Shown: one piece after another, positions 1 through 8,198 of the stretch
Layout: each line of letters starts with the position of its first letter
Numbering within the stretch: position 1 is the stretch's first letter
Assembly (NCBI GenBank): GCA_001596135.1
Contig: CP014773.1
Location: 4,340,001-4,404,000, forward strand
Reading direction: 5' to 3'
Length of the DNA: 64,000 nucleotides
Source: Mucilaginibacter sp. PAMC 26640
Lineage (GTDB): Bacteria > Bacteroidota > Bacteroidia > Sphingobacteriales > Sphingobacteriaceae
Position numbers and translations under genes: made by a program
Notes under the pieces: generated by a model
The model's database searches: none
Seen by the model: the letters and a program-made list of their open reading frames with translations, nothing else
Told to the model about the DNA's origin: nothing

Positions 1-1312
1 TCATGCCTGAATAGTAGCCCCCCTGACCAGCAGAATTTTTAGTTTCAAAGTTTGGGGTATACATTTGGTATTTATTAATATCGATATCAAAAAAGCCTAC
101 CGGTTTGCCATAACTGGTAGTACCTATCAGCTGAACATCCATTACCGGGCGTAAGTTATTAATGGTTAGTTCGCTCGCTGAGGCGGTAGAGCCCGTTACG
201 ATAAAGAACACATGGCCTAATGTTAATGATACGGGCACACCTGTTTTAGAAAAATGTGTAGTTTGTGCAGCCGCAGAATAATCGATCTGGCTATAGTTAT
301 ATAAGCTGTTATCTTCAGGGTCTCTGCGCACCTGATTTTTTAGCAGCGTAGATTTGTTTGAAGATAAAATGCTGTTATAAAAAGCAGTAAACATAACTGA
401 CCCGTTTTTTGATGCAGGAGCTATCAAATCGCTTAAGTATTCTGCAGTTTCTACATAACCGCCCCCATTATAACGCAAATCAACTACCAGGTCGGTAATA
501 CCCTTTGCAGCAAAGTTTGCAAACGCAGCATCTAATTTGGGCTTAGCGTTGGCTTTGGATGTAAATGTGTTAAAAGCTATATAACCTACTTTATGCCCGT
601 TAGATTGATCAAACACCTGGGTTGCGATCACCGGGTTAACTGTGTAATTTGCAACATTTAAGTTTACTGTTAAAGCGCTGCCATCAGGTTTTTTCAATAT
701 CATGGTAATGTTGCTGCTTTCGGCATAGGCATTTACCACATATTTAACGTTGGCACCAGATCCGCCATCACCATCATAGGTAAGATTGGTACGGCCGTTT
801 ATGCTGGTGATTTGATAACCACGTTTTATACCAGCCAAATCTGCCGGTGAGCCCGGATAAACATAACGTACCCGCAAATCGTTGAGGTCGATATAAATCG
901 GCGCAAAGCCAAAATCTCCGTTTACCCCATTTAATTGCGAAGACACGCTACCATCATCAATGAAGGAATATTTGGCCGAGCCGGGGGCAGCCGAATAATA
1001 CTCATAAGGCCTGCTGGTTACCGGATTGATTTTATATTGAGATAAAGCATCCAATTCGCTGGTTAAAGCGGTTACATCATCGCTGGCTGTAAAACTACGG
1101 GGCTTAAATACACTGTAAGTAGGTAATGCATCGTTCCAGTAGTAGGTTTCTTTAGCGTATAAGTAAACCGAATCGCGGATCAGGTCCAGCGTTGAACCTG
1201 TTTTTGAGGGTTGATCACCGGTCGTATCTCCGGTGGTTGAAGGGTTGCTTTTTTTACAGCCTGCAATTGCAACAACTGTAAATAAAACTAATGCGTATTT
1301 TATTTTTTGCAT
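1..1312 (-). CDS. S41 family peptidase lipoprotein, C-terminus beyond window edge
   Basis: Reading leftward from the ATG at 1312 gives 437 residues with no stop before the window ends, so the gene is partial. The N-terminus is a lipoprotein signal: a hydrophobic stretch followed by AIAGCKK, with Cys19 as the likely lipidated residue. A PDZ-like segment lies near residues 140-210 (SPADLAGIKRGYQITSI), followed by the S41 core (ITDLVVDLRYNGGG) and the catalytic serine motif STASASEL near residue 378. S41 proteins are processing or tail-specific proteases; the lipid anchor implies periplasmic or outer membrane location here. It sits 60 bp downstream of the HAD gene on the same strand. The substrate is unknown. 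Confidence 0.88.
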   Translation of the reverse strand, partial: MQKIKYALVLFTVVAIAGCKKSNPSTTGDTTGDQPSKTGSTLDLIRDSVYLYAKETYYWNDALPTYSVFKPRSFTASDDVTALTSELDALSQYKINPVTSRPYEYYSAAPGSAKYSFIDDGSVSSQLNGVNGDFGFAPIYIDLNDLRVRYVYPGSPADLAGIKRGYQITSINGRTNLTYDGDGGSGANVKYVVNAYAESSNITMILKKPDGSALTVNLNVANYTVNPVIATQVFDQSNGHKVGYIAFNTFTSKANAKPKLDAAFANFAAKGITDLVVDLRYNGGGYVETAEYLSDLIAPASKNGSVMFTAFYNSILSSNKSTLLKNQVRRDPEDNSLYNYSQIDYSAAAQTTHFSKTGVPVSLTLGHVFFIVTGSTASASELTINNLRPVMDVQLIGTTSYGKPVGFFDIDINKYQMYTPNFETKNSAGQGGYYSGM

Positions 1313-1372
1313 TTAACTAAAATTAAATTGTGTTTATAACGATTTAACAAATAACATATTACTGCGGTTTGG

Positions 1373-1990
1373 TTACAAAAACTCATTAACATTGATATAA
1401 TCTATCCCGGTAGCCTGTGCACACAAAACGTCGGTTTCAGAATTCTCTATCATCAGCAGATCTCTTCGCTGCAGATCGTGATCTTTCATCAACAACTCCA
1501 ATACATCAGGCTCAGGCTTTGGCATTGTTTCATCGGCAAAATAACAGATCAGATAGGGCTCTAGCCCGTGCCATTCCATTTGCTTCAATTTGTTCAGCTG
1601 CCGGTGGGGGTTGCCATTGGTAACGATAAATATCTTTTTCCGGTCAGTAACTGCCTCTTGTATAAAACTCAGCATGTTTTGATACAGCAAAAGCTTCAAA
1701 GGTAACTTAGCGGTCGTCATCAAATCGGTTAGGTTAGCCCTAAATCGCTCTTCAACGTTGAGCCTTACAACCAATTCATCAAAAACTGCATCAGGACCCT
1801 TGTTTACATACGTATCAACCATCAGAGTGGTTGTTTGCATGGCATCATTAAGGGCAGTGTATTCTAAAAGACTGGCAAACAGGTAATAAACCTGGTAAAT
1901 ATAATCTTTCTCCGGATACAGCACATTATCCAAATCTAAAATAATAGCCTTTTTCCGCTGATCTATATCGCTATACGTTTGTACGGGCAT
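1373..1990 (-). CDS. HAD family hydrolase
   Basis: 205 residues with the HAD nucleophile motif near the start (IILDLDNVLYP, Asp at about 19 and 21), motif II in FIVTNGNP and the lysine plus acidic pair later (MPKPEPDVLELL and LMIENSETDV). The arrangement matches small phosphatases of the beta-phosphoglucomutase/phosphoglycolate phosphatase group with a helical cap. The start codon overlaps the 3' end of the preceding gene by 20 nt, which suggests translational coupling with that pre-ATP-grasp-like protein. The physiological phosphate ester cannot be told from the sequence. Confidence 0.85.
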   Translation of the reverse strand: MPVQTYSDIDQRKKAIILDLDNVLYPEKDYIYQVYYLFASLLEYTALNDAMQTTTLMVDTYVNKGPDAVFDELVVRLNVEERFRANLTDLMTTAKLPLKLLLYQNMLSFIQEAVTDRKKIFIVTNGNPHRQLNKLKQMEWHGLEPYLICYFADETMPKPEPDVLELLMKDHDLQRRDLLMIENSETDVLCAQATGIDYINVNEFL

Positions 1991-2279
1991 CTATAATATT
2001 AATGTAATATTCTTTAAATAATTGAAAGGATTCTGCCAGCAGGTGCATTTCTTCGGCACCCAACACATAAAGGTCTTCTACACCTGTATCCATACAAAAT
2101 GTAAGCATTTCGTGCTGATAACTAGCAGAACCAGGGTTTGGCAGCTTAACCCATCCCATCTTTTCCGCCATAAACGTGGGTAACTCGCGGTAATCTCCTA
2201 AAACAATATCCGGATTGTTTAATATACTCTTGAGCTTATGCGCTTTAGCCGATGTGGCCGACGTGATTAGTTTACTCAT
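1971..2279 (-). CDS. small protein resembling a stand-alone pre-ATP-grasp domain
   Basis: 102 residues, no signal peptide. The pattern (LITSATSAKAHKLKSIL, then DIVLGDYRELP, then YQHEMLTFCMDTGVEDLYVL followed by GAEEMHLLAES) resembles the Rossmann-like pre-ATP-grasp domain found at the N-terminus of carbamoyl-phosphate-synthase-type ligases, but there is no ATP-grasp domain after it. The gene starts 3 nt downstream of the lolD stop and overlaps the HAD gene, so the three genes probably form one transcript. The fold call is by-eye pattern matching; the function is unknown. Confidence 0.75.
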   Translation of the reverse strand: MSKLITSATSAKAHKLKSILNNPDIVLGDYRELPTFMAEKMGWVKLPNPGSASYQHEMLTFCMDTGVEDLYVLGAEEMHLLAESFQLFKEYYINIIDARTNV

Positions 2280-2282
2280 TTA

Positions 2283-2939
2283 TCAGCTGTTAACGATTAA
2301 TCCGTCCTTCATTAAAATCGTCCTGTCGGCCATGCCGGCCAATTCCTCGTTATGAGTTACAATAACAAAAGTTTGATTGAATTCCTTGCGCAGTCTCACA
2401 AACAACTCATGCAACTCCAAAGCATTTTTTGAATCGAGGTTACCGGAAGGCTCATCTGCGAAGATCAACGCCGGCTTGTTAATTAATGCACGCGCTACTG
2501 CAACCCTTTGCTGTTCGCCGCCGGAAAGTTCGGCGGGTTTGTGCGTTGTTCGATTGCCCAGCCCCAGCATTTCCAATAGTTCTTTGGCACGTTTTTCCGC
2601 TTCAGCACGCGGAACGCCGGCTATAAATGCAGGCATACACACATTTTCTATCGCGTTGAACTCTACCAGTAAGTGGTGAAACTGAAAGATGAAACCGATT
2701 TTGCGATTGCGAAAATCGCTCAGGTTTTTGTTATCCAGGCTGCTTACCTCTATGTTATCGATAAAAAGCTGCCCGGAGTCTGGATTGTCCAATGTACCCA
2801 GGATATTAAGCAAGGAACTTTTACCGGCACCCGATGCACCAACTATGGTTACAATTTCTCCGCGATTCACCTCAAGGTCTACCCCTTTTAAAATGTGCAG
2901 CTGGCCGTATGATTTATGAATAGATTGCGCTTTAAGCAT
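2283..2939 (-). CDS. lolD: ABC transporter ATP-binding protein, LolD type
   Basis: 218 residues, the usual length for LolD/MacB-type ATPases. Walker A GASGAGKSS is at residues 34-42, the Q-loop region is FQFHHLL, the signature is LSGGEQQR, Walker B is ALIFADEPSGNLD and the H-loop is IVTHNEE. LolD powers release of outer-membrane lipoproteins from the inner membrane together with LolC/LolE permeases; no such permease is encoded nearby, which is common in Bacteroidota. First gene of a probable leftward operon with the two small genes downstream. A related MacB/FtsE-type ATPase role cannot be excluded. Confidence 0.85.
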   Translation of the reverse strand: MLKAQSIHKSYGQLHILKGVDLEVNRGEIVTIVGASGAGKSSLLNILGTLDNPDSGQLFIDNIEVSSLDNKNLSDFRNRKIGFIFQFHHLLVEFNAIENVCMPAFIAGVPRAEAEKRAKELLEMLGLGNRTTHKPAELSGGEQQRVAVARALINKPALIFADEPSGNLDSKNALELHELFVRLRKEFNQTFVIVTHNEELAGMADRTILMKDGLIVNS

Positions 2940-3193
2940 GGGGTAAAATTAGTGATTTGAGATTAGTTAATAAGAGATTAGTTTGAGTTGCATACCAGTC
3001 ACGGATTCATTTGCTTTGTATACAGGCATTACCCTTCCGAAGTTTTACCAGAGCAGCAAATTTATTGATGTTAAACTGATGTTAAATCTGCAGGTTAGTT
3101 TAATAAAATCCACATCCATTGGTAAATCTCTAATCGCAAACCTCCAATCTCTAAAAAGAAAATAGTAGTTTTACCGCAAATCTTTCAAAAAAC
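2940..3193. promoter_or_regulatory. divergent intergenic region between lolD and sucC
   Basis: This 254-bp spacer must carry the promoters of lolD (leftward) and sucC (rightward). A direct repeat of GAGATTAGTT occurs at 2959-2968 and 2974-2983. No clear TAnnTTTG element was found for either gene and no structured RNA was recognised. Confidence 0.35.
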
Positions 3194-4387
3194 ATGAATA
3201 TTCACGAATATCAGGGCAAAGCGATATTAAAAAGCTTTGGCGTTAGAGTACAGGAAGGCATCGTTGCAGATACACCTGAAGAGGCTGTAGCAGCAGCTCA
3301 GAAGATGAAGGAAGACTACGGGTCGGACTGGACAGTTATAAAAGCACAGATCCACGCAGGTGGCCGCGGTAAAGGCGGTGGTGTAAAGCTGGCTAAAAAT
3401 GCGGAGCAGGTAAAAGAGATTGCAACCAATATCATTGGCATGCAACTGGTAACCCCGCAAACCGGCCCCGAAGGTAAACTGGTTAAAAAAGTATTAGTTG
3501 CACAGGATGTATATTATCCCGGCGAAAGCGAAGTAAAAGAATTTTACATCAGTGTTCTGTTAGATCGCGCCAAAGGCCGCAACATCATCATGTATTCAAC
3601 CGAAGGTGGTATGGATATCGAAGAAGTGGCACACTCTACTCCTGAACTGATCCATAAAGAAGAGATTGATCCTAAAGTAGGCTTACAGGGTTTCCAAGCA
3701 CGTAAAATTGCCTTCAACCTGGGTTTAAGCGGAGATGCTTTAAAAGACATGGTGAAATTCATCACGGCTTTATACAAAGCATATGATGCTACTGATTCAT
3801 CACAGTTTGAGATCAACCCTGTATTAAAAACATCTGATAATAAAATATTGGCAGTTGATGCTAAGGTAAATTTAGATGATAACGCTTTATACCGCCACCC
3901 GGATTATGCAGCCATGCGCGATACCGATGAGGAGGATCCAACAGAAGTAGAAGCAAGCAAAAGCAACCTGAACTATGTGAAGCTTGATGGTAACGTAGGC
4001 TGTATGGTAAATGGTGCCGGTTTGGCTATGGCTACTATGGATATCATTAAGATTGCCGGCGGCGAGCCTGCTAACTTTTTGGATGTTGGCGGTACTGCAA
4101 ATGCCCAAACGGTAAAAGCAGGTTTTAATATCATCCTGTCAGATCCCAACGTTAAAGCGATCCTGATCAACATCTTCGGTGGTATCGTTCGTTGCGACCG
4201 TGTTGCTCAGGGCGTGATTGATGCTTATAAAGAGATCGGTAACATCCCTGTCCCTATCATCGTTCGCTTACAAGGCACCAATGCCGAAGAAGGAAAAGCG
4301 CTGATAGACAACTCCGGGCTAAAAGTATACTCTGCTATCCTGTTGAAGGAAGCTGCTGAGCGTGTGAAAGAAGTGTTAGCATTATAA
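3194..4387 (+). CDS. sucC: succinyl-CoA synthetase beta subunit (ADP-forming)
   Basis: 397 residues, close to the E. coli SucC length of 388. The N-terminal ATP-grasp domain is clear (MNIHEYQGKAILKSFGV, KAQIHAGGRGKGGGVKLA), followed by the C-terminal ligase domain with LDVGGTANAQTVKAGF and the phosphate-loop region NIFGGIVRCD. The enzyme makes the grasp half of the TCA-cycle complex that converts succinyl-CoA to succinate with formation of ATP. The alpha subunit gene sucD is not in this window, so the two subunit genes are unlinked here. A rho-independent terminator follows closely, indicating a monocistronic unit. Confidence 0.97.
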   Translation: MNIHEYQGKAILKSFGVRVQEGIVADTPEEAVAAAQKMKEDYGSDWTVIKAQIHAGGRGKGGGVKLAKNAEQVKEIATNIIGMQLVTPQTGPEGKLVKKVLVAQDVYYPGESEVKEFYISVLLDRAKGRNIIMYSTEGGMDIEEVAHSTPELIHKEEIDPKVGLQGFQARKIAFNLGLSGDALKDMVKFITALYKAYDATDSSQFEINPVLKTSDNKILAVDAKVNLDDNALYRHPDYAAMRDTDEEDPTEVEASKSNLNYVKLDGNVGCMVNGAGLAMATMDIIKIAGGEPANFLDVGGTANAQTVKAGFNIILSDPNVKAILINIFGGIVRCDRVAQGVIDAYKEIGNIPVPIIVRLQGTNAEEGKALIDNSGLKVYSAILLKEAAERVKEVLAL

Positions 4388-4407
4388 TAACATAAACATA
4401 ACTGATT

Positions 4408-4431
4408 AAAGGGGCTTTATGCCCCTTTTTT
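4408..4431 (+). terminator. rho-independent terminator of sucC
   Basis: GGGGC at 4411-4415 and GCCCC at 4421-4425 form the core stem, extended by A/T pairs, and a run of T follows immediately. It lies 24 nt after the sucC stop codon. Confidence 0.85.
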
Positions 4432-4511
4432 GTTGATTATTTGTTAAACAATCAGGTTAGATCCATGTTGCAACCTATATATGTCTCTCTATTGTAAATT
4501 AAACAATATTA

Positions 4512-4533
4512 AATAGATGTTTAAACATCTATT
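4512..4533. promoter_or_regulatory. perfect 22-bp palindrome, candidate operator of the yceI-like gene
   Basis: AATAGATGTTT followed by its exact reverse complement AAACATCTATT, with no spacer. The right end is 3 bp from the -7 element at 4536-4543, so a bound dimer would cover the -33 region. No U-run follows, which argues against a terminator. Confidence 0.6.
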
Positions 4534-4535
4534 AT

Positions 4536-4543
4536 TATCTTTG
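4536..4543 (+). promoter_or_regulatory. Bacteroidetes-type -7 element of the yceI-like gene
   Basis: TATCTTTG matches the TAnnTTTG consensus for the primary sigma factor of Bacteroidota. It is 43 bp upstream of the ATG at 4587. Confidence 0.6.
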
Positions 4544-4586
4544 CATGGTAAGTAATTATTAAACAAAACATTAAAATATAAACATT

Positions 4587-5120
4587 ATGGCTACAGCAAC
4601 AAAGTGGGTTTTGGATCCCATGCACTCAGAAGTACAATTTAAGGTAAAGCACTTAGTTATTTCTACTGTTACCGGTTCTTTCAAAACATTTGAAGGTGAA
4701 TTAACTACAGAGGGAGATGATTTTGAAAATGCTGCCATCAGCTTTTCTTTGGATGTGGCCAGTGTTGACACCAACCAGGAGCAACGCGATGGTCACCTTA
4801 AATCCGGTGAGTTTTTTGATGTAGGAACTTATCCAAAAATATCATTTAAATCAACCTCTTTTACAAAATCGGGTGACGATTATCAATTAACCGGCGACTT
4901 AACAATTAAAGATGTGACCAAATCTGTTACATTAGATGTGGAGCATGGTGGTGTAGCAGGCGATTTTTACGGAAATACCAAAGCAGGTTTTGAAGTAACC
5001 GGCAAAATCAACCGTAAAGATTTTGGCTTGGTATGGGATGGCGTAACCGAAGCAGGTTCGATTGTATTAGGTTCAGATATAAAACTAATTATTAACGTAC
5101 AGTTCGCCAAACAAGCGTAA
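4587..5120 (+). CDS. YceI family protein
   Basis: 177 residues covering the whole YceI lipocalin-like domain: WVLDPMHSEVQFKVKHLVIS at the start, FEGELTTEGDDFENA, LKSGEFFDVGTYPKISFKS, and the C-terminal FGLVWDGVTEAGSIVLG. There is no signal peptide, so unlike E. coli YceI it is probably cytoplasmic. YceI proteins bind polyisoprenoid-type lipids and are often induced by stress or controlled by MarR/TetR-type repressors. The gene is monocistronic, with a palindromic operator candidate at its promoter and a terminator behind it. The ligand is not predictable. Confidence 0.92.
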   Translation: MATATKWVLDPMHSEVQFKVKHLVISTVTGSFKTFEGELTTEGDDFENAAISFSLDVASVDTNQEQRDGHLKSGEFFDVGTYPKISFKSTSFTKSGDDYQLTGDLTIKDVTKSVTLDVEHGGVAGDFYGNTKAGFEVTGKINRKDFGLVWDGVTEAGSIVLGSDIKLIINVQFAKQA

Positions 5121-5168
5121 TTCGCTTACTGGAGTTCGGAATTTCAATTTCGGGTTTAAATACTATAC

Positions 5169-5203
5169 AAAAGGGTGTATCATTAATTTGATCACCCTTT
5201 TTC
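5169..5203 (+). terminator. rho-independent terminator after the yceI-like gene
   Basis: AAAAGGGTG at 5169-5177 pairs with CACCCTTTT at 5193-5201, loop about 15 nt, ending in a T-run. It is 48 nt after the stop codon. Confidence 0.75.
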
Positions 5204-5245
5204 TATGTTGCACGGTAAGCAAATGCCGATGTAATTTAATCATCG

Positions 5246-5312
5246 CGCACTTGCAAGTGCGTTCGGAGGTAGATCTACAATGGAATCTACCCGTATAGCG
5301 CTGCCTCCCCCA
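5246..5312. repeat. cluster of palindromes, REP-like
   Basis: A perfect 16-bp palindrome (CGCACTTGCAAGTGCG, 5246-5261) is followed by GGTAGAT/ATCTACC and GGAG/CTCC pairings up to about 5310. The cluster lies between the yceI terminator and the end of the convergent monooxygenase gene. No second copy was noticed in the window, so the REP label is tentative. Confidence 0.35.
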
Positions 5313-5320
5313 GAGCAATT

Positions 5321-6436
5321 CTAATTGCTAAACCTTTGTCGAAATGAAAAAGTTGGCTGATGCATTTCAATCTCATTTTTGCTCGTCTCGGCTTGCGCAG
5401 CTTTGGCATAGATGAACATTTTTTGCTCATAATCGCTAATTGCTGCACCCAGGGTACCAAAATTTGTATCGACTAAATTACGGGATAAAATCAGTGCGTC
5501 CATCATTCCGGTGTTCACACCCTGCCCTGCGAAAGGCGGCATAATATGGGCTGCATCACCAATGAGTGTCACCGGGAGCAGTCTATCCGTTTTCCATGGA
5601 CGATCCAAAGGGAGCAGCCTTGACGGCAGGCCGGCAAAAGAAGTTGTAGCTCGAAACAATCCCTTATAAACTTCGTCCCAGTTGGTGAACATGGTCATCA
5701 GAAATTTAATTGTGCTGACGCTATCCCGGAAATCAAAACAATTCAACCCGACATCTAAATTGCTGAATGTAATGCCATAACTCATCACTCCTCCATTGCA
5801 GGGGTTAAGCACCAGATTAATACCTTGTTTTGATGTCATCAAAATATTCCCTTTACAAAACCGGTAAAATTCAGGGCAACGTAGTTCAGGCTGTGCAATA
5901 TCTCCCTGAATGATGAAGCTGCCGGTATATTCCACCTCTGTATTCGTAACAAATTGTCTAACGTTAGACAATCCGCCGTCGGCGCCGATCACCATATCAG
6001 CCACGCTGGTCGTTTTACCTTCAAAATGAAGCAGCCATTGCTCCCGGTCTGGTTCAAGTGCAATAAGTCTCTTGTCCCAAACAATGGTATCATTTGCGAG
6101 GCTTTCAAGCAGTATATTTCTCAGAACAGTTCTGTTTATTTCGGGGTTGCTGTAATCTGCTGGTCTTGTTGAAAGTAGTTTGTTTTTTTCATCTGTGACA
6201 ATCCTTCCCATGGGCAGTGCCTGATCGAAATACAGCTTTAAAAGCCCGGCCTCATTCCATGCTTTTTGCCCCGAGTCTTTGTGCAAATCCAATGTGCTGC
6301 CCCAAACCCTTGCCTCTGCATTTTTATCCCTTTCGTAAACATTTACTTTTAAGCCTTTCTGTTGTAATAACCTGGCCAGTGTTAGTCCCGCTGGCCCCCC
6401 GCCAATGATGGCTACTCGTTTATTTTGCAATAACAT
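5321..6436 (-). CDS. TetX-like FAD-dependent monooxygenase
   Basis: 371 residues, near the 388 of TetX. The dinucleotide fold (VAIIGGGPAGLTLARLL), the family stretch GSTLDLHKDSGQ, the ribose/FAD motif LIGDAAHIMPPFAGQGVN and the end NEIEMHQPTFSF can be followed along the whole TetX protein. These class A flavoprotein hydroxylases use NADPH and oxygen; TetX itself hydroxylates tetracyclines. Gln177 corresponds to TetX Gln192, but TetX Arg213 and His234, which contact the drug, align with Ile198 and Ser219, so tetracycline may not be the substrate. Divergent from an AraC regulator 91 bp away, with a near-consensus -7 (CATCTTTG) on the minus strand near 6463-6470. The C-terminal lengths agree and no mobile element is near. 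Confidence 0.85.
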   Translation of the reverse strand: MLLQNKRVAIIGGGPAGLTLARLLQQKGLKVNVYERDKNAEARVWGSTLDLHKDSGQKAWNEAGLLKLYFDQALPMGRIVTDEKNKLLSTRPADYSNPEINRTVLRNILLESLANDTIVWDKRLIALEPDREQWLLHFEGKTTSVADMVIGADGGLSNVRQFVTNTEVEYTGSFIIQGDIAQPELRCPEFYRFCKGNILMTSKQGINLVLNPCNGGVMSYGITFSNLDVGLNCFDFRDSVSTIKFLMTMFTNWDEVYKGLFRATTSFAGLPSRLLPLDRPWKTDRLLPVTLIGDAAHIMPPFAGQGVNTGMMDALILSRNLVDTNFGTLGAAISDYEQKMFIYAKAAQAETSKNEIEMHQPTFSFRQRFSN

Positions 6437-6527
6437 ACTTCCTGTTTTTTATGGATGATTGCAAAGATGCAGGCCTCATACCGAACAAAATAGGTACTTT
6501 AGACCAAATAATAGTCGTAAAAGACCA

Positions 6528-7634
6528 ATGATTGAAAAAGATGCTACCGTACCTAAAATCTTATATGAGTTTGCCGAAGTTTTAGGGACAGCTATAGAGG
6601 GGCGAACGCTTACCGTTCCGGATACCGCGGGCTCCGGTTATTGTTCCGGTCTTGTTTTTAACCAAAACATCAGAATGCTCATCTGCAATTATCAGCTCAA
6701 TGAGGATATTTTGATTAAAAACCCGGATGTCGATACCTTTAAGCGGATGCTATTTTTCAAGTTTCAGCATATTTTCCCGGAAACGAAGGCACGAGGAGGC
6801 AAGAAGCCGGCAGCGGGAACGCCCTCCGTATTGGTTGCAACCAGCCGGATGACGACGGAAGGGATGATTGCTATTCACTCCAATGCCAGTACGATCAATA
6901 TTGAGGTAGATGCAGATTATTTAAAACAACAGTTTAGTTCTTTAAATAGTTCGCCGGTATTGCAGGGTTTGTTAGAGAACATGCAGCCGCTGATATTTGA
7001 GCAAATTGTTTACCCCTCGCTATACAAGATTGTAAGCGAACTTCTCAATGAATGTACAAACGATACCTTCGCGCTTTATTTTCGACGAATAAAAGCTGAG
7101 GAACTGATCTGCAAGTTGTTAATTGAATTAGATAAAAGGGATGAGCGGCGGCTTTATATTTTAAATACGCAGGACTCCCAAAATCTTTACAGAGTCAAAG
7201 AAAGGATGCTGAGTAAACTGGACGAGCCGCCCCTTATCAGAGAACTCGCTATTGAAGCTGGTATGAGCCCAACCAAATTGAAACGATTATTTCAACAGGT
7301 CTTTGGCAGCAGTATCTTTAATTATTACCAGCAATTCAGGATGCAGGAAGCCGCGCTATTGCTCCGCAATGAAAAATTATCCGTTTCAGAGGCGGGTTAC
7401 AGGGTTGGATTTAGCAATTTAAGCCATTTCACAAGAGTTTTCCAGGAACATATCGGGATGAAACCGAAAGAATATAGCCTCGATGCAATAGCTCAAACTG
7501 AGATGCTTTTCGCAGCGGCTGCGGCCCATGATGGCACCTACGATCTGTCCAAACGAAAAAGATTGGGACATAACGAGAAACAATACCAGCAAGAAGAGGC
7601 AATTAGATTTCATAATGTGAGAAGGTTAAATTAG
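6528..7634 (+). CDS. AraC family transcriptional regulator
   Basis: 368 residues from the ATG at 6528; an in-frame upstream ATG at 6459 would add a 23-residue segment overlapping the divergent promoter and is less likely. The C-terminus has the two AraC helix-turn-helix units (IRELAIEAGMSPTKLKRLF and VSEAGYRVGFSNLSHFTRVF) ending in the family motif GMKPKEYS near residue 310, followed by an unusual 50-residue basic tail. The N-terminal 250 residues are a sensor domain not resembling the AraC cupin. The divergent position suggests it controls the TetX-like gene, possibly in response to its substrate. Confidence 0.88.
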   Translation: MIEKDATVPKILYEFAEVLGTAIEGRTLTVPDTAGSGYCSGLVFNQNIRMLICNYQLNEDILIKNPDVDTFKRMLFFKFQHIFPETKARGGKKPAAGTPSVLVATSRMTTEGMIAIHSNASTINIEVDADYLKQQFSSLNSSPVLQGLLENMQPLIFEQIVYPSLYKIVSELLNECTNDTFALYFRRIKAEELICKLLIELDKRDERRLYILNTQDSQNLYRVKERMLSKLDEPPLIRELAIEAGMSPTKLKRLFQQVFGSSIFNYYQQFRMQEAALLLRNEKLSVSEAGYRVGFSNLSHFTRVFQEHIGMKPKEYSLDAIAQTEMLFAAAAAHDGTYDLSKRKRLGHNEKQYQQEEAIRFHNVRRLN

Positions 7635-7664
7635 GTTGTGTAGGTTATTAGAATTCAGAGCAGA

Positions 7665-8198
7665 TCATTGCAATTTAACATCGAAACGGCCGTCTTTTAC
7701 AACTACCTTTTCGCCTAATGTGTTGACTGCTTCAAAGGAAAATGTTCCGGCGAAAATTTTTTGTGTAACGTCAAATTTCAGAACAGTCAGCGTTCCGGAA
7801 AGTGGTGAGATAATGTCATAGCTCCCTCCCGTTTCCCTGGTGATACTATAACCGCCCATAGCGACATTTCTTTTACCAACAATCAACTGAGTCAATTGGA
7901 TAACATCGCCGGTGTTAAACGAAACATCATTGAAAATAAAACTGAATCCATTATTGTTGTCTGTATTATTAGCCGTCATCTGTAGTTGTTGAGGACTTAG
8001 CGAATAAGACACAACCAGTTTCGGGGTAAAATTCCCGAAGTTAACTTTTGGCAAAAATATTTTGCCGTTAACGGTTGCACCGAAGGTATTGGCACCCGTT
8101 TGTGAAATAGCCGGAAGACCATCAGTCTCCACAGCATCTTTTTTGCAGGTTGCACTCATTAATGCAACAACTACCATTAACAATACAAATTTTTTCAT
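7665..8198 (-). CDS. DUF6252-like lipoprotein
   Basis: 177 residues from the ATG at 8198. The start is fixed by an ATGA overlap with the stop of the upstream 59-residue gene. The signal peptide ends in a lipobox-like MSATCKK, so the protein is probably a lipoprotein. The mature part is beta-rich, with TFGATVNGKIFLPKVNFG and a C-terminal VVVKDGRFDV, resembling the DUF6252 proteins of Bacteroidota, which have no assigned function. Cotranscribed with the small gene upstream. Confidence 0.75.
   Translation of the reverse strand: MKKFVLLMVVVALMSATCKKDAVETDGLPAISQTGANTFGATVNGKIFLPKVNFGNFTPKLVVSYSLSPQQLQMTANNTDNNNGFSFIFNDVSFNTGDVIQLTQLIVGKRNVAMGGYSITRETGGSYDIISPLSGTLTVLKFDVTQKIFAGTFSFEAVNTLGEKVVVKDGRFDVKLQ

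Noticed and set aside
2983..3165. 60-codon open frame in the lolD-sucC spacer
   Set aside because: No similarity, no coding pattern, and it occupies the divergent promoter region.
5204..7664. Recent mobile acquisition of the TetX-like gene
   Set aside because: No transposase, integrase, target duplication or terminal inverted repeat flanks the locus.
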